A stretch of 64,000 nt of DNA from Amycolatopsis coloradensis. GTDB taxonomy: Bacteria > Actinomycetota > Actinomycetes > Mycobacteriales > Pseudonocardiaceae. The translations under genes were made by a program, and so were the position numbers. The notes beneath the pieces are model-generated. The model saw only the letters and a program-made list of their open reading frames with translations. It did not search any database and was not told the origin of the DNA. The first letter of the stretch is position 1, and every line of letters starts with the position of its first letter. Shown piece after piece: positions 1-8,605 of the stretch. Where the stretch lies: positions 292,996 through 356,995 of the forward strand of contig NZ_MQUQ01000010.1 of NCBI RefSeq assembly GCF_001953865.1. The letters run 5' to 3'.

Positions 1-1
1 G

Positions 2-79
2 ACGACGGCGCTGGGCGCGGTGCTCCCGCTGGTACTGGTGCTGATCCCAGGGAAGCGATCTACACCGGAGACACCGTGA
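2..79 (+). CDS. C-terminal end of a membrane protein (possibly MFS transporter), partial
   Basis: An open frame enters from the left edge and stops at a TGA ending at 79. The 25 visible residues are a hydrophobic stretch (LGAVLPLVLVLIP) followed by a short basic and polar tail (GKRSTPETP). This looks like the last transmembrane helix and cytoplasmic tail of a transporter, and MFS is the commonest protein of that shape. It converges on the degV-like gene, with a 20-bp overlap of the two 3' ends. Too little is visible to name a family with confidence. Confidence 0.4.
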   Translation, partial: TTALGAVLPLVLVLIPGKRSTPETP

Positions 80-911
80 TGCCGAGGGCACCCGGCCCGA
101 GGTGGGCGCCGAGGATCATGCTCGCGTCCGCCAGGGTGCTGTCGACCATCCGGGGCAGCCGCGCCCGCAGCCGCCCGCCGATCTCGAGATCGCGTTCGTC
201 CGGGCCGAAGCGGGTGATGGCGATTTCGACGTCCTGATCGCCCGCGCAGTCCACCGCGAGGTCGACGAGTTTGGTGAGTGCCCGCCGCTGACCCGGCACC
301 CGGGTCAGCGGGGCGACCTCGCCGTTCTTCAGCGTCAGCAGGGGTTTGATCGAGAAGGCGGACCCGAGGAACGCCTGCGCCGCGCCGATCCGGCCGCCGC
401 GACGCAGGAACTCCAGCGTGTCGACGTAGAGGATTTCCCGGCTGGAACGGAACCGGCGTTCGGCCGCGTCGATGACCCGGGTGGCCTGTCCGCCCGCGGC
501 GGCGACCTTGGCCGCCGAGGTCGCCGCGAAACCGAGGCTCATCCCGGTGGTCCCGCTGTCGAGGACGTGGACCGGGATGTTCACCTGCTGGGCGGCCTCG
601 CGGGCGGCGTTCACCGTTTCCGACATGCGTCCCGAGATGTGGACGCTGACGATCGCCGAGGCGCCCTTGCTCGCGGCGTCCTGGAACGCCCAGAAGAACG
701 CGGCGACCTCGGGAGGCGCCGTCTTCACCGGCGCCCCGGCGCGCAGCTGACCGATGACTTCGTCGCGGTCGTAGCGGTTCTCTTCGTCGAACTGCTCTCC
801 GACCTGCAATTGGACCTGAATGACGCCGATTCCCCAGCGTTTGGCGACCGGAACGGGGAGGCAGGCGGTCGAGTCCGTGATCACGGCGACAGGGCCGGGC
901 ATGGAACGCAT
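60..911 (-). CDS. DegV family fatty-acid-binding protein
   Basis: About 283 residues, the usual DegV length. The N-terminus VAVITDSTACLP is the classic DegV opening (ITDSTxxLP), followed by a central SGRMSETVNAA segment and a YVDTLEFLRRGGRIG stretch typical of the family. DegV proteins bind a fatty acid in a two-domain fold; some, such as FakB, present it to a fatty-acid kinase, but no FakA partner is visible here. The open frame extends to 992, but the conserved N-terminus begins just after Met codons at 911 and 902. I chose 911; 902 is equally possible. Confidence 0.9.
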   Translation of the reverse strand: MRSMPGPVAVITDSTACLPVPVAKRWGIGVIQVQLQVGEQFDEENRYDRDEVIGQLRAGAPVKTAPPEVAAFFWAFQDAASKGASAIVSVHISGRMSETVNAAREAAQQVNIPVHVLDSGTTGMSLGFAATSAAKVAAAGGQATRVIDAAERRFRSSREILYVDTLEFLRRGGRIGAAQAFLGSAFSIKPLLTLKNGEVAPLTRVPGQRRALTKLVDLAVDCAGDQDVEIAITRFGPDERDLEIGGRLRARLPRMVDSTLADASMILGAHLGPGALGITVSPV

Positions 912-1154
912 GGTGGGGCAGGTTAGCCCGTCGTCCTCGCCGGGAGTACCCCGGAATACGGCCGTTCGGGTTAGTCGGCCGGTTACACTCACTTCCGGGT
1001 GAAATACCTGGACGATGGTCCCACTAAAACGTGCATCCAGGTGAATGAGGTCACCTCGCCGGGCCGCGGCGCCGAAATGGCCCTAATCTACCGGCCAGTA
1101 GAGCTGTTGCCCCGTGGCCGACGCCGGCCACCAACGGGAGGTCGAAGTAGACCC

Positions 1155-1940
1155 ATGACGAACATCGTTGTCCTGGTCAAGCAGGTACCGGACACCTACT
1201 CGGAGCGGAAGCTCTCCGGTGCCGACAACACTCTTGACCGCGAATCCGCCGACGCCGTGCTCGACGAGATCAACGAGAAGGCCGTCGAAGAAGCCCTGAA
1301 GATCAAGGAAGCAGGCGAGGGCGAGGTCACCGTCGTTTCGGTGGGTCCCGACCGCGCGACCGACGCGATCCGCAAGGCGCTGTCCATGGGTGCCGACAAG
1401 GCCATCCACGTCTCCGACGCCGCGCTCCACGGCTCCGACGCGATCGCCACCGCCAAGGTGCTGGCCGCCGCGATCTCGAAGGTCGAAGGCTACGACCTGG
1501 TCATCACCGGTAACGAGGCCTCCGACGGCCGCGGTGGCGCCGTGCCGGCGATCATCGCCGAGCTGCTCGGCCTGCCGCAGCTGACCCACGTGAACGAGCT
1601 GACCGTCGACGGCACCTCGATCAAGGCCGACCGCTACACCGAGGACGGTGTCACGCACCTCGAGGCGAACCTGCCCGCGGTGGTGAGCGTCGGCGAGAAG
1701 ATCAACGAGCCGCGTTACCCCTCCTTCAAGGGCATCATGGCCGCGAAGAAGAAGCCGGTCGAGACGCTGACCGTCGCCGACCTGGGCGTCGACGCGGCCG
1801 AGGTCGGCCTCGGCAACGCGTGGTCGTCCGTGCTCGAAGCCCTTCCGAAGCCGCCGCGCACCGCCGGTGAGCGCGTCGAGGACGAGGGTGACGGCGGCAG
1901 CAAGGTGGCCGCCTACCTGGTCGCGCAGAAGCTCATCTGA
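1155..1940 (+). CDS. etfB: Electron transfer flavoprotein subunit beta (FixA/EtfB)
   Basis: A 261-residue protein starting MTNIVVLVKQVPDTYS, the characteristic EtfB N-terminus. It carries the AMP/adenine-nucleotide-binding region (GNEASDGRGGAVPA) and the recognition-loop segment near residue 190-200. With EtfA it forms the soluble heterodimer that passes electrons from acyl-CoA and other flavin dehydrogenases to the quinone pool via ETF-quinone oxidoreductase. The ATG at 1155 is preceded by a GGGAGG-type ribosome binding site. The frame is open upstream to 999, but that extension is not family-like. etfA follows after 26 bp, so the pair is an operon. It corresponds in position to Rv3029c (fixA) of M. 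tuberculosis. Confidence 0.96.
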   Translation: MTNIVVLVKQVPDTYSERKLSGADNTLDRESADAVLDEINEKAVEEALKIKEAGEGEVTVVSVGPDRATDAIRKALSMGADKAIHVSDAALHGSDAIATAKVLAAAISKVEGYDLVITGNEASDGRGGAVPAIIAELLGLPQLTHVNELTVDGTSIKADRYTEDGVTHLEANLPAVVSVGEKINEPRYPSFKGIMAAKKKPVETLTVADLGVDAAEVGLGNAWSSVLEALPKPPRTAGERVEDEGDGGSKVAAYLVAQKLI

Positions 1941-1966
1941 GACAGGTTTCGAGGAGGAATAGGGAA

Positions 1967-2926
1967 ATGGCTGAAGTACTCGTCCTCGTCGACCACGTCG
2001 ACGGTGAAGTCAAGAAGGTCACGCTCGAGCTGCTGACCGCCGCTCGTGAGCTGGGTGAGCCGTCCGCGGTCGTCGTCGGCCCGACCGGCACCGCCGCCAA
2101 GGCGAAGGACTCCCTCGCCGCGCACGGTGCCGCCAAGGTGTACGTCGCCGAGGGCGACAACGCCACCGGCTTCCTGGTCACCCCGAAGGTGGACGTCCTC
2201 GCCGCGCTGGCGGAGCGGACCTCCCCGGCCGCCGTGCTCGTCGCGGCCACCGCCGAGGGCAAGGAGGTGTCCGCCCGTGTCGCGGTCCGCCTCGGCTCCG
2301 GTCTGCTGTACGACGCCGTCGGCGTGCACAGCGACGGCAGCGTCGACCAGTCCATCTTCGGTGGCGCGTTCTCCATCAAGTCCAAGGCCGCCAAGGGCAT
2401 CCCGGTCATCTCGGTCCGCCCCGGCGCGGTCGAGGCGACCCCGGCCGACGGCGCGGGCGCCGAGGAGACCGTCGAGGTCCCCGCGGGTGACCCGGCGAAG
2501 TCCGCCAAGATCACCGGCATCGAGCCGATCGTGGGCGGCGACCGGCCGGAGCTGACCGAGGCCTCGGTCGTCGTGTCCGGTGGCCGCGGTGTCGGCTCGG
2601 CCGACAAGTTCGACGTCGTCGAGTCGCTGGCCGACTCGCTCGGCGCGGCCGTCGGCGCCTCCCGCGCCGCCGTCGACTCGGGCTACTACCCGGCGCAGTT
2701 CCAGGTCGGCCAGACCGGTAAGACGGTCTCGCCGCAGCTGTACATCGCGCTGGGCATCTCCGGCGCCATCCAGCACCGGGCCGGTATGCAGACCTCGAAG
2801 ACCATCATCGCGGTCAACAAGGACGCCGAAGCGCCGATCTTCGAGATCGCCGACTTCGGTGTGGTGGGCGACCTGTTCAACGTCGCGCCGCAGCTGGCCG
2901 AAGAGGTCAAGAAGCGCAAGGGCTGA
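1967..2926 (+). CDS. etfA: Electron transfer flavoprotein subunit alpha (FixB/EtfA)
   Basis: A 319-residue EtfA. The N-terminal half is the ETF alpha/beta fold. The C-terminal half holds the FAD-binding domain, seen in SGGRGVGSADKF (about 204), GQTGKTVSPQLY (about 245) and GISGAIQH (about 260), and ends with the typical DLFNVAPQLAEEVKKRKG tail. The start is ATG at 1967 with a strong GAGGAGG ribosome binding site. It is co-transcribed with etfB and closed by a strong intrinsic terminator at 2945-2982. No cluster of specific dehydrogenases is present, so this looks like the housekeeping ETF of fatty-acid and amino-acid oxidation. Confidence 0.96.
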   Translation: MAEVLVLVDHVDGEVKKVTLELLTAARELGEPSAVVVGPTGTAAKAKDSLAAHGAAKVYVAEGDNATGFLVTPKVDVLAALAERTSPAAVLVAATAEGKEVSARVAVRLGSGLLYDAVGVHSDGSVDQSIFGGAFSIKSKAAKGIPVISVRPGAVEATPADGAGAEETVEVPAGDPAKSAKITGIEPIVGGDRPELTEASVVVSGGRGVGSADKFDVVESLADSLGAAVGASRAAVDSGYYPAQFQVGQTGKTVSPQLYIALGISGAIQHRAGMQTSKTIIAVNKDAEAPIFEIADFGVVGDLFNVAPQLAEEVKKRKG

Positions 2927-2944
2927 TTCTCTCGCTTCGTGGGA

Positions 2945-2982
2945 GGGGCCGCCCGGGATTTATTTCCCGGGTGGCCCCTTTT
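2945..2982 (+). terminator. Intrinsic terminator of etfBA
   Basis: A 14-bp stem, GGGGCCGCCCGGGA (2945-2958) against TCCCGGGTGGCCCC (2965-2978), with one G-U pair and a 6-nt loop, is followed by TTTT. It sits 18 bp after the etfA stop codon. Confidence 0.9.
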
Positions 2983-3104
2983 CTGTGATCCGAAAGTGAT
3001 GTTCCACCCTGAGAGAACCCTGAGAACCCGCAATTAACTGAACGTGCACTGTTCGGCCATCGGGCGCATTGTCGTTGGTACCCCCCGAGGGGTAGACCTT
3101 GCTT

Positions 3105-3887
3105 ATGACGACGTCACAGCTCCTCGTCAGTACTGACCAGGCAGGTGTCGAACTCCCGGCCGACGCTCCCCGTTACTCACTCCTCGTTGCCAATGGAAAC
3201 GAAGAAGTCGTTGCCGCGCAACGCCTTCGTCACCAGGTGTTCGCGGAGGAAATGGGGGCGAAGCTCAATTCGCCCGAACCCGGCCTCGACGTCGACTACT
3301 TCGACGAGTTCTGCGACCACCTCGTGGTGCGCGACGACAACACCGGCGAGATCGTGGGCACGTACCGGATGCTGCCACCCGAGCGGGCGACGCGGGCCGG
3401 AAAGCTGTACTCCGACAGCGAATTCGATCTCACGGCGCTCGATTCCCTGCGTCCTTCGCTGGTCGAGACGGGCCGCTCGTGCGTGCACCCCGACCACCGC
3501 AGCGGCGCCGTCGTGAGCCTCGTCTGGGCGGGCATCGGGCGCTACATGCTGCTGGCCGGGCACCGGTATCTCGCGGGTTGCGCTTCCGTGCCGCTGACCG
3601 GCAATGGGGAATACGCGGCGGGCGTCTGGGATGTCCTGCGGGCCAAGCACTACGCGGACGAGTCGCTCCGGGTCACGCCGCTGAACCCGTGGCCGACCGA
3701 AAGGATCGAGCGGCCCGCGCGGGCGATCCTGCCGCCGCTCATCAAGGGGTACACGCGCCTGGGCGCCAAGATCTACGGCCCGCCCGCGCTGGACGAGGAC
3801 TTCGGCGTCGCGGACTTCTTCGTCCTGCTGGATCTGCACAACGTCGACGAGCGGTATCTCAAGTTCTTCCTGGGAGTGCAGGGATGA
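3105..3887 (+). CDS. GNAT-fold N-acyltransferase (OlsB/hemolysin-like)
   Basis: About 260 residues of the OlsB-like acyltransferase family, a GNAT fold using acyl-ACP or acyl-CoA. Visible signatures are RLRHQVFAEEMG near residue 45, CDHLVVRDDNTGEIVGTYRML near 75, and the acyl-donor region GRSCVHPDHRSGAVVSLVW near 125. OlsB relatives N-acylate ornithine as the first step of ornithine-lipid synthesis. The next gene, overlapping by 4 bp, is a PlsC-type O-acyltransferase resembling the second step (OlsA). Ornithine-lipid or another aminolipid product is therefore attractive but unproven. It corresponds in position to Rv3027c. ATG 3105 is preferred over the TTG at 3099, with GAGGGG upstream. Confidence 0.85.
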   Translation: MTTSQLLVSTDQAGVELPADAPRYSLLVANGNEEVVAAQRLRHQVFAEEMGAKLNSPEPGLDVDYFDEFCDHLVVRDDNTGEIVGTYRMLPPERATRAGKLYSDSEFDLTALDSLRPSLVETGRSCVHPDHRSGAVVSLVWAGIGRYMLLAGHRYLAGCASVPLTGNGEYAAGVWDVLRAKHYADESLRVTPLNPWPTERIERPARAILPPLIKGYTRLGAKIYGPPALDEDFGVADFFVLLDLHNVDERYLKFFLGVQG

Positions 3888-4783
3888 CCCACGCCTGGAT
3901 GCCGAAGTCGCCGTGCGGCGACGGATGCCTGAGCGAAGGGGCGCCGACGGTGGCGTTCGGCAGGCGCGTGCTGCGGTTCACCGCGGCGATCGGCGTCATC
4001 TTCGGCGCTTTCCTGAGCGCGCCACTGGTGCTCGTGCTGCGCGGCATGCCGCGGGAACGGTTGGTGCGCCTGCTGTTCCTCGGCATCCTGCGCTCGTTCG
4101 GGGTACGGCTCGTGGTGCGCGGCGAAGAAAGTCTCCGCGCCGTTCCGGGCCGTGGCGCGCTGGTGGTGAACAACCACATCTCGTGGCTGGACATCATCGC
4201 CGTCAACGCCATCCAGCCGATGCGGGCGCTGGCCAAGAAGGAGGTCGGCGCCTGGCCGGTGCTCGGCCTGCTCGTGCGCCGCGGCGGCAGCATCTTCCTC
4301 GACCGCGAGAATCTGCGGAGCCTGCCCGCGACGATGGCCGAACTGGCCGACGCGATGCGCGGCGGTTCACTCGTCAGCGTGACACCGGAAGGCACCACCT
4401 GGTGCGGTCTGGCGTCGGGCCGGTTCCGCTCGGCGACCTTCCAGGCGGCGATCGACGGCGGTGTCCCCGTGCGGCCGCTGGCCCTGCGGTTCCGGCTCGC
4501 CGACGGCCGCGAGACCACCCAACCGGCGTTCATCGGGCCGGAGTCGCTCATCGCGTCACTGCGCCGGGTCGCGGCTTTGCGCGGTCTGGTGCTGGAGGTG
4601 CACGTGTGCCCGGAAATCGCGCCGGGTAAGGCTTCGGACCGGCGGGAACTGGCCGCGCTGGCGGAATCCGCAGTGCAGGCGGCACTCGGACGGGTGCAGA
4701 TCCAGATCCCGGTGCAGACGCGGCGGCGGCGCGCTTCCTCGGCTCCCGCTCCCGCCCCTGTCGCGAAAGTGCCCTCTCGATAA
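3884..4783 (+). CDS. 1-acylglycerol-3-phosphate O-acyltransferase family (PlsC-like)
   Basis: 299 residues, beginning at ATG 3884 inside the ATGA overlap with the upstream GNAT gene. The PlsC signature NHISWLD (HX4D) lies near residue 95, followed by an FLDREN block and a VTPEGTTWCG block (the EGT motif) near 165-175; these are the acyl-acceptor motifs of the family. A hydrophobic N-terminal segment (AAIGVIFGAFLSAPLVLVL) suggests membrane attachment. The coupled GNAT/PlsC pair could make an acyloxyacyl aminolipid such as ornithine lipid, or this gene may be an ordinary phospholipid acyltransferase. It corresponds in position to Rv3026c. Confidence 0.88.
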   Translation: MTHAWMPKSPCGDGCLSEGAPTVAFGRRVLRFTAAIGVIFGAFLSAPLVLVLRGMPRERLVRLLFLGILRSFGVRLVVRGEESLRAVPGRGALVVNNHISWLDIIAVNAIQPMRALAKKEVGAWPVLGLLVRRGGSIFLDRENLRSLPATMAELADAMRGGSLVSVTPEGTTWCGLASGRFRSATFQAAIDGGVPVRPLALRFRLADGRETTQPAFIGPESLIASLRRVAALRGLVLEVHVCPEIAPGKASDRRELAALAESAVQAALGRVQIQIPVQTRRRRASSAPAPAPVAKVPSR

Positions 4784-4791
4784 CTCTCGCG

Positions 4792-4846
4792 TGTTATGAA
4801 CGGACCTTTCATAACAAATTTTGTTATGAAAGGTCCGTTCATAACA
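4792..4846. repeat. Perfect 55-bp palindrome, family A copy 1
   Basis: The left arm 4792-4818 and right arm 4820-4846 are perfect 27-nt reverse complements around one central T. Each arm is itself an inverted repeat (GTTATGAA ... TTCATAAC). It lies between convergent genes and may act as a bidirectional terminator, but it is AT-rich, far longer than needed, and recurs nearly verbatim at 27582-27636 and 48218-48272. Confidence 0.9.
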
Positions 4847-4869
4847 ACCCCCGTTGACACTCCCGGGCG

Positions 4870-5760
4870 TCACTCCAAGCTCAGCGTGATCTTCCCGCCC
4901 GCGTGCCCGGTCGCGCTCTCCCGGTGCGCCTCCGCGACCTCGGCCAGCCCGTAACTCGACCCCAGCTTCAGCTTCGGCCCACGCGCGACCAGATCCTCAA
5001 GCACGGCCGGAGTCTCCGAGCCACTCGCCGAGAACTTCAACCCCTGCGCGAACGCCGCCGGATCGGCGATGGTGACCAGCCGGTCGGGTGATCCGAGCAG
5101 GTCGACGGAGTCACCCAGGACGCCGAACCCGGCCGCGTCGAACACCGCGTCCACCCCTCCCGGCGCCACCGCATGGACCCGCGACACCCAGTCGTCGCCG
5201 TACTGGACCGCGAGAGCACCGAGCGCCGTCACCTCGTCCAGAGACGACGCTCCGGCGAGTCCGACGACCGTGGCGCCCAGAGTGACGGCGGCCTGTGTCG
5301 CGATCCGGCCGACTTGGCCGCTCGCGCCGTGGATCACCAGGGTTTCGCCCGGTTTGACCTCGAGTTCGCCCAGCACCCGCAACGCCGTCTCACCGGCGAT
5401 GGGCAGCGCGGCGGCTTCGGGCCACGAAAGTCCGGCGGGCTTGCGGATGACGTTGGTCGCCAGTGCGTACTCCGCGTACGCCCCGGTGTCGGACCAGCCG
5501 AAGACCTCGTCCCCGACGGCGAATCCGGCGCCTTCGCCCACCGCGTCCACCACTCCCGCCAGTTCCAGGCCGAGGATGTGCGGGAAATCGACCGGCCGTA
5601 CCTCCGCCATGGCGCCGGACCGGATCTTCCAGTCGATCGGGTTGACGCCCGCGGCCTTGACCGCGACCCGCACCTGACCCGGGCCGGGGTCCGGCAGTGG
5701 GACCTCGGCCGGCCGCAGGACGTCCGGTTCGCCGTACTGGGTGATGGTGATCGCTCGCAT
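4870..5760 (-). CDS. NADP-dependent zinc-free oxidoreductase (quinone oxidoreductase/MDR family)
   Basis: 296 residues of the medium-chain dehydrogenase/reductase superfamily. It has an N-terminal GroES-like fold (MRAITITQYGEPDVL; GVNPIDWKIRSG) and a Rossmann fold with VIHGASGQVGRIATQ near residue 145. Zinc-binding cysteines are absent, as in the quinone oxidoreductase (QOR) subgroup. The substrate cannot be told. ATG 5760 is chosen over GTG 5766 because AGGAG lies 5 nt before the ATG. It is divergent from the LuxR-type regulator at 5896, whose promoter region contains direct repeats, so it may be a regulatory target. Confidence 0.9.
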   Translation of the reverse strand: MRAITITQYGEPDVLRPAEVPLPDPGPGQVRVAVKAAGVNPIDWKIRSGAMAEVRPVDFPHILGLELAGVVDAVGEGAGFAVGDEVFGWSDTGAYAEYALATNVIRKPAGLSWPEAAALPIAGETALRVLGELEVKPGETLVIHGASGQVGRIATQAAVTLGATVVGLAGASSLDEVTALGALAVQYGDDWVSRVHAVAPGGVDAVFDAAGFGVLGDSVDLLGSPDRLVTIADPAAFAQGLKFSASGSETPAVLEDLVARGPKLKLGSSYGLAEVAEAHRESATGHAGGKITLSLE

Positions 5761-5828
5761 GTTCACTCCTGGTTCGGACTACTTCGCTGCGATCAGTCAA
5801 CCGGCGCTCTGGCCCCGCCCGAACCACT

Positions 5829-5861
5829 CGGGCGAGCAGTGTTCACTAGCCGGGCGAGCAG
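5829..5861. promoter_or_regulatory. Direct repeat in divergent promoter region (possible operator)
   Basis: CGGGCGAGCAG occurs at 5829-5839 and again at 5851-5861, with starts 22 bp apart (two helical turns), in the 135-bp spacer between the divergent oxidoreductase and the LuxR-type gene. A TACTGT -10 box (5884-5889) lies 6 nt before the ATG at 5896, suggesting a leaderless transcript. That the repeats bind the adjacent regulator is inference. Confidence 0.4.
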
Positions 5862-5895
5862 CGTCGCGGAACGAGAGCGCGCTTACTGTGGAGTC

Positions 5896-7179
5896 ATGGA
5901 CGAGTGGTCGGATCCGCTGTACGTGCTGAGCCGGGTCGAGTACATGCTCGCCGCTCCGCGCCCCGAACTCCTGCCGCGGTTCTCCGCGACGGCCGCGGCC
6001 GTCCTGCCGCACCGCGCCGCCGCCATGGAGACCGGTGACTGTTCCCGCCTGCCCATCAAGGTCGACGGCGACCCGGTGATCGTGGGCGCGGTCACGAGCG
6101 CGGAGTTGCAGCGGCTCGCCGCGCTCGGCGTCCCGGGCGAGGCCGTGGTGGCCGAGGAGACGCTCGGCGGGAAGCGCCGGAAACTCGTCGTCCTGACGTC
6201 GGCCCCGGTCATCGGCAAGGGAGCGATGATCGCGCTCGTCCCCACCGAGGACGCGCCCGCGGACCGCGCGCTCGAGATCGTCGCCAAACTGTGGAACATC
6301 GTCAGCGTGAACGCCGCCCAGCGCGCCAGCGATCCCGAGCCCGCGGTACTGGAGAGCAACATCGCGGCGGCGACCGCGCGGGCGCGCGCGATCACCGATC
6401 TGGGGCAGACCCACGGGACCACCTTGGCGTCGCTTCTTTCGGTACTGCGATCCCGAAAGCTCGGCGACGCCGCCGCCCGGCAGACCGCGACCGACCTCGC
6501 CGCGGCAGCGCTGGTCGAACTCCGTTCGATCGCGGACCGCGATCAGGAGCTTTCGGCGGAACCGGCGTCGTCGGCGTTCGACACCCTCGTCACGCAGCTG
6601 GATCCCTTGGTGCGCCACAACGACGTGACCGTCGACCTCGCCGGGCCCGGCGACGACCGGCCGCTCCCGCAGGACATCGCGCACACCGCGCGCACCGTCA
6701 CCCGCGGCCTCGTGCTCACCGCACTCGAACGGGGCAGCGGCCGCGTCCGGGCGTCCTGGCAGCTCGACGGGCAGGCCCTCCGGATCACCGTGCGCGACGA
6801 CGGACCGGAAGTCGCCCGTGCCGTGCCCGCCACCGGGCTCACCGAGCGGATCACCCCGCTCGGCGGCCGGTGGGAGGTCGACGCCGTACCCGGCTGGGGC
6901 GCCACGATCACCGCCGTCCTGCCGCTCGGCGTCCAGGACACGCCGGAACTGCGTCCGCTGGACCGGCTGAACTCACGGGAACTCGAGGTTCTCGCCGGGA
7001 TCGCGCGCGGGAAGCGGAACCGGCAGATCGCCGACGAACTACAGCTGACCGAGCACACGGTGAAGTTCCACGTGCGGAAGATCCTCGGGAAGCTGGAAGT
7101 CACGTCACGCGGCGAGGCCGCGATGCTGGCTCGGGCGCTTGACCTCCACCCAACTGGAGGTAGCACGCTTGTCCTATGA
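5896..7179 (+). CDS. LuxR-type transcriptional regulator with histidine-kinase-like ATPase domain
   Basis: 427 residues. The last 65 or so form a NarL/LuxR helix-turn-helix (LNSRELEVLAGIARGKRNRQ, then LTEHTVKFHVRKILGKL). Just before it is a HATPase_c-like block (LRITVRDDGPEVARA near 300, then GGRWEVDAVPGWGATITAVLP near 325) resembling the ATP-lid end of sensor kinases. The N-terminal half is predicted helical with a GAF-like segment. No receiver domain or phospho-accepting His motif is evident. Fusing a GHKL ATPase directly to the DNA-binding domain is unusual. Its stop overlaps the start of the MFS gene (ATGA), so it probably controls that transporter. Confidence 0.82.
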   Translation: MDEWSDPLYVLSRVEYMLAAPRPELLPRFSATAAAVLPHRAAAMETGDCSRLPIKVDGDPVIVGAVTSAELQRLAALGVPGEAVVAEETLGGKRRKLVVLTSAPVIGKGAMIALVPTEDAPADRALEIVAKLWNIVSVNAAQRASDPEPAVLESNIAAATARARAITDLGQTHGTTLASLLSVLRSRKLGDAAARQTATDLAAAALVELRSIADRDQELSAEPASSAFDTLVTQLDPLVRHNDVTVDLAGPGDDRPLPQDIAHTARTVTRGLVLTALERGSGRVRASWQLDGQALRITVRDDGPEVARAVPATGLTERITPLGGRWEVDAVPGWGATITAVLPLGVQDTPELRPLDRLNSRELEVLAGIARGKRNRQIADELQLTEHTVKFHVRKILGKLEVTSRGEAAMLARALDLHPTGGSTLVL

Positions 7180-8555
7180 CGATCACTGGGGACAAGGCGA
7201 AGCCGAAGGGTGTGCTTTGGACACCGGAGCACCGGGCGACCACGATCGGGTTGCTGCTCATGGTCACGCTCATCGCGTTCGAGAGCATGGGTGTGGCCAC
7301 CGCGATGCCGACGATGGTGGCCGACCTCGACGGCCTCGCGCTGTACGCCTGGCCTTTCACCACGTTCCTGGTCGCCAGCGTGGTCGCGACCGTCCTTTCC
7401 GGACGGCTCGGCGACCGCAGGGGCCCGGCGCCCGCGCTGCTCGCCGGTACCGCGCTGTTCGCCGCCGGACTCCTGGTGGCCGGGCTCGCGCACGACATGC
7501 CGGTGCTCCTGCTCGGCCGGGCTTTGCAGGGCTTCGGTTCGGGGCTCCTGCTGGTCTCGGTGTCCCTGCTGATCGCGCTCACCTTCAGCGACCGCGAGCG
7601 TCCGGTGATCTACGCCGCCAACGCCGCCGCCTGGGTGCTGCCCGCGGTGATCGGGCCCTCGATCGCGGGTGTGGTGACCGTGAGCGTCGGCTGGCGCTGG
7701 GTGTTCCTCGGGCTGATCCCGCTGACCGGGATCGGGCTCGCCCTGCTGGTCCTGGTCACGCGCAAGCTGCCGTCCCCCGTGCCCGGCGGGTCCGCGCGCC
7801 GCGCCGGGGTCGTGCCCGCGGTGGTCGCCGCACTCGGTGTCGCCGCGCTCACCTGGGCGGCGCAGCACCCGTCCCTCGCGGCGCTGGCCTACGGCGGCGC
7901 AGGCCTGGTCGCGCTGGCGTACGCGCTCCGCAAACTCCTGCCCGCAGGCACGCTGACGTCACGGCCGGGGTTGCCGACAGTGATCGCCTCCCGGGGACTG
8001 ATCGCGGGCGCGTACGCCGGGATGGAGGCTTACCTGCCGCTCACGATGACCGAGGTCCACGGCTACAGCCCCGCGCTGGCCGGGCTGCCGCTGACGGTGA
8101 CCGCGCTGGGCTGGTCGGCGGGGTCGATGGTGCAGGGCCGCATGCTCGACTGGTCGCGCGAGGTGTCCCTGCGGATCGGGTTCGCGCTGGTCGCGGCCGG
8201 TCTGGCGATCTTCGTCTTCGTGCCGCTGCCCTCGTTCCCCGGCTGGATGGCGTTCGTGGCGTCGGCGATCGGCGGCGCCGGGATGGGCATCGCGATGCCC
8301 GCGATCTCGGTTCTGCTGCTGCGCTACTCGCCGGAGGCCGAACGCGGCTTCAACACCTCGGCGCTGCAACTCGGCGACTGGGTCGGATCGGCCCTGACCA
8401 TCGGTTTGGGTGGAGTTCTGCTCGCCTCACTGGCGTCGGCGAAGGAGCCTTCGGTGGCGATCTTGGTGCTTTCGGTCCTGCTGACCGGCATCGCGCTGCT
8501 CGGGGTACGGCTGACCGGCCGGTGGCCGTCGGAGATGAGCGCCACCACCCGCTGA
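7176..8555 (+). CDS. MFS transporter (drug/metabolite efflux type)
   Basis: 459 residues with many hydrophobic helices, arranged as in the 14-TM DHA2 type or a 12-TM variant. The MFS loop 2-3 motif appears as GRLGDRRGPAPAL near residue 77, and motif C-like glycine/proline-rich helices (AVIGPSIAGVVTVSVGWRWVF) near 155. It is a proton-driven inner-membrane exporter of unknown substrate. It overlaps the upstream LuxR-type gene by 4 bp, so the pair is almost certainly co-transcribed. Confidence 0.9.
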   Translation: MTITGDKAKPKGVLWTPEHRATTIGLLLMVTLIAFESMGVATAMPTMVADLDGLALYAWPFTTFLVASVVATVLSGRLGDRRGPAPALLAGTALFAAGLLVAGLAHDMPVLLLGRALQGFGSGLLLVSVSLLIALTFSDRERPVIYAANAAAWVLPAVIGPSIAGVVTVSVGWRWVFLGLIPLTGIGLALLVLVTRKLPSPVPGGSARRAGVVPAVVAALGVAALTWAAQHPSLAALAYGGAGLVALAYALRKLLPAGTLTSRPGLPTVIASRGLIAGAYAGMEAYLPLTMTEVHGYSPALAGLPLTVTALGWSAGSMVQGRMLDWSREVSLRIGFALVAAGLAIFVFVPLPSFPGWMAFVASAIGGAGMGIAMPAISVLLLRYSPEAERGFNTSALQLGDWVGSALTIGLGGVLLASLASAKEPSVAILVLSVLLTGIALLGVRLTGRWPSEMSATTR

Positions 8556-8605
8556 CCAAGGGTCGGCTTGGTCACGCCCCGGAACGGGCTACCCTGAAAG
8601 ATGCG

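Noticed and set aside
3043..3057. GAAC...GTTC dyad upstream of the GNAT gene as a LexA (SOS) box
   Set aside because: The spacing between GAAC and GTTC is 7 nt, not the 4 nt of the actinobacterial LexA box, and the gene has no DNA-damage role.
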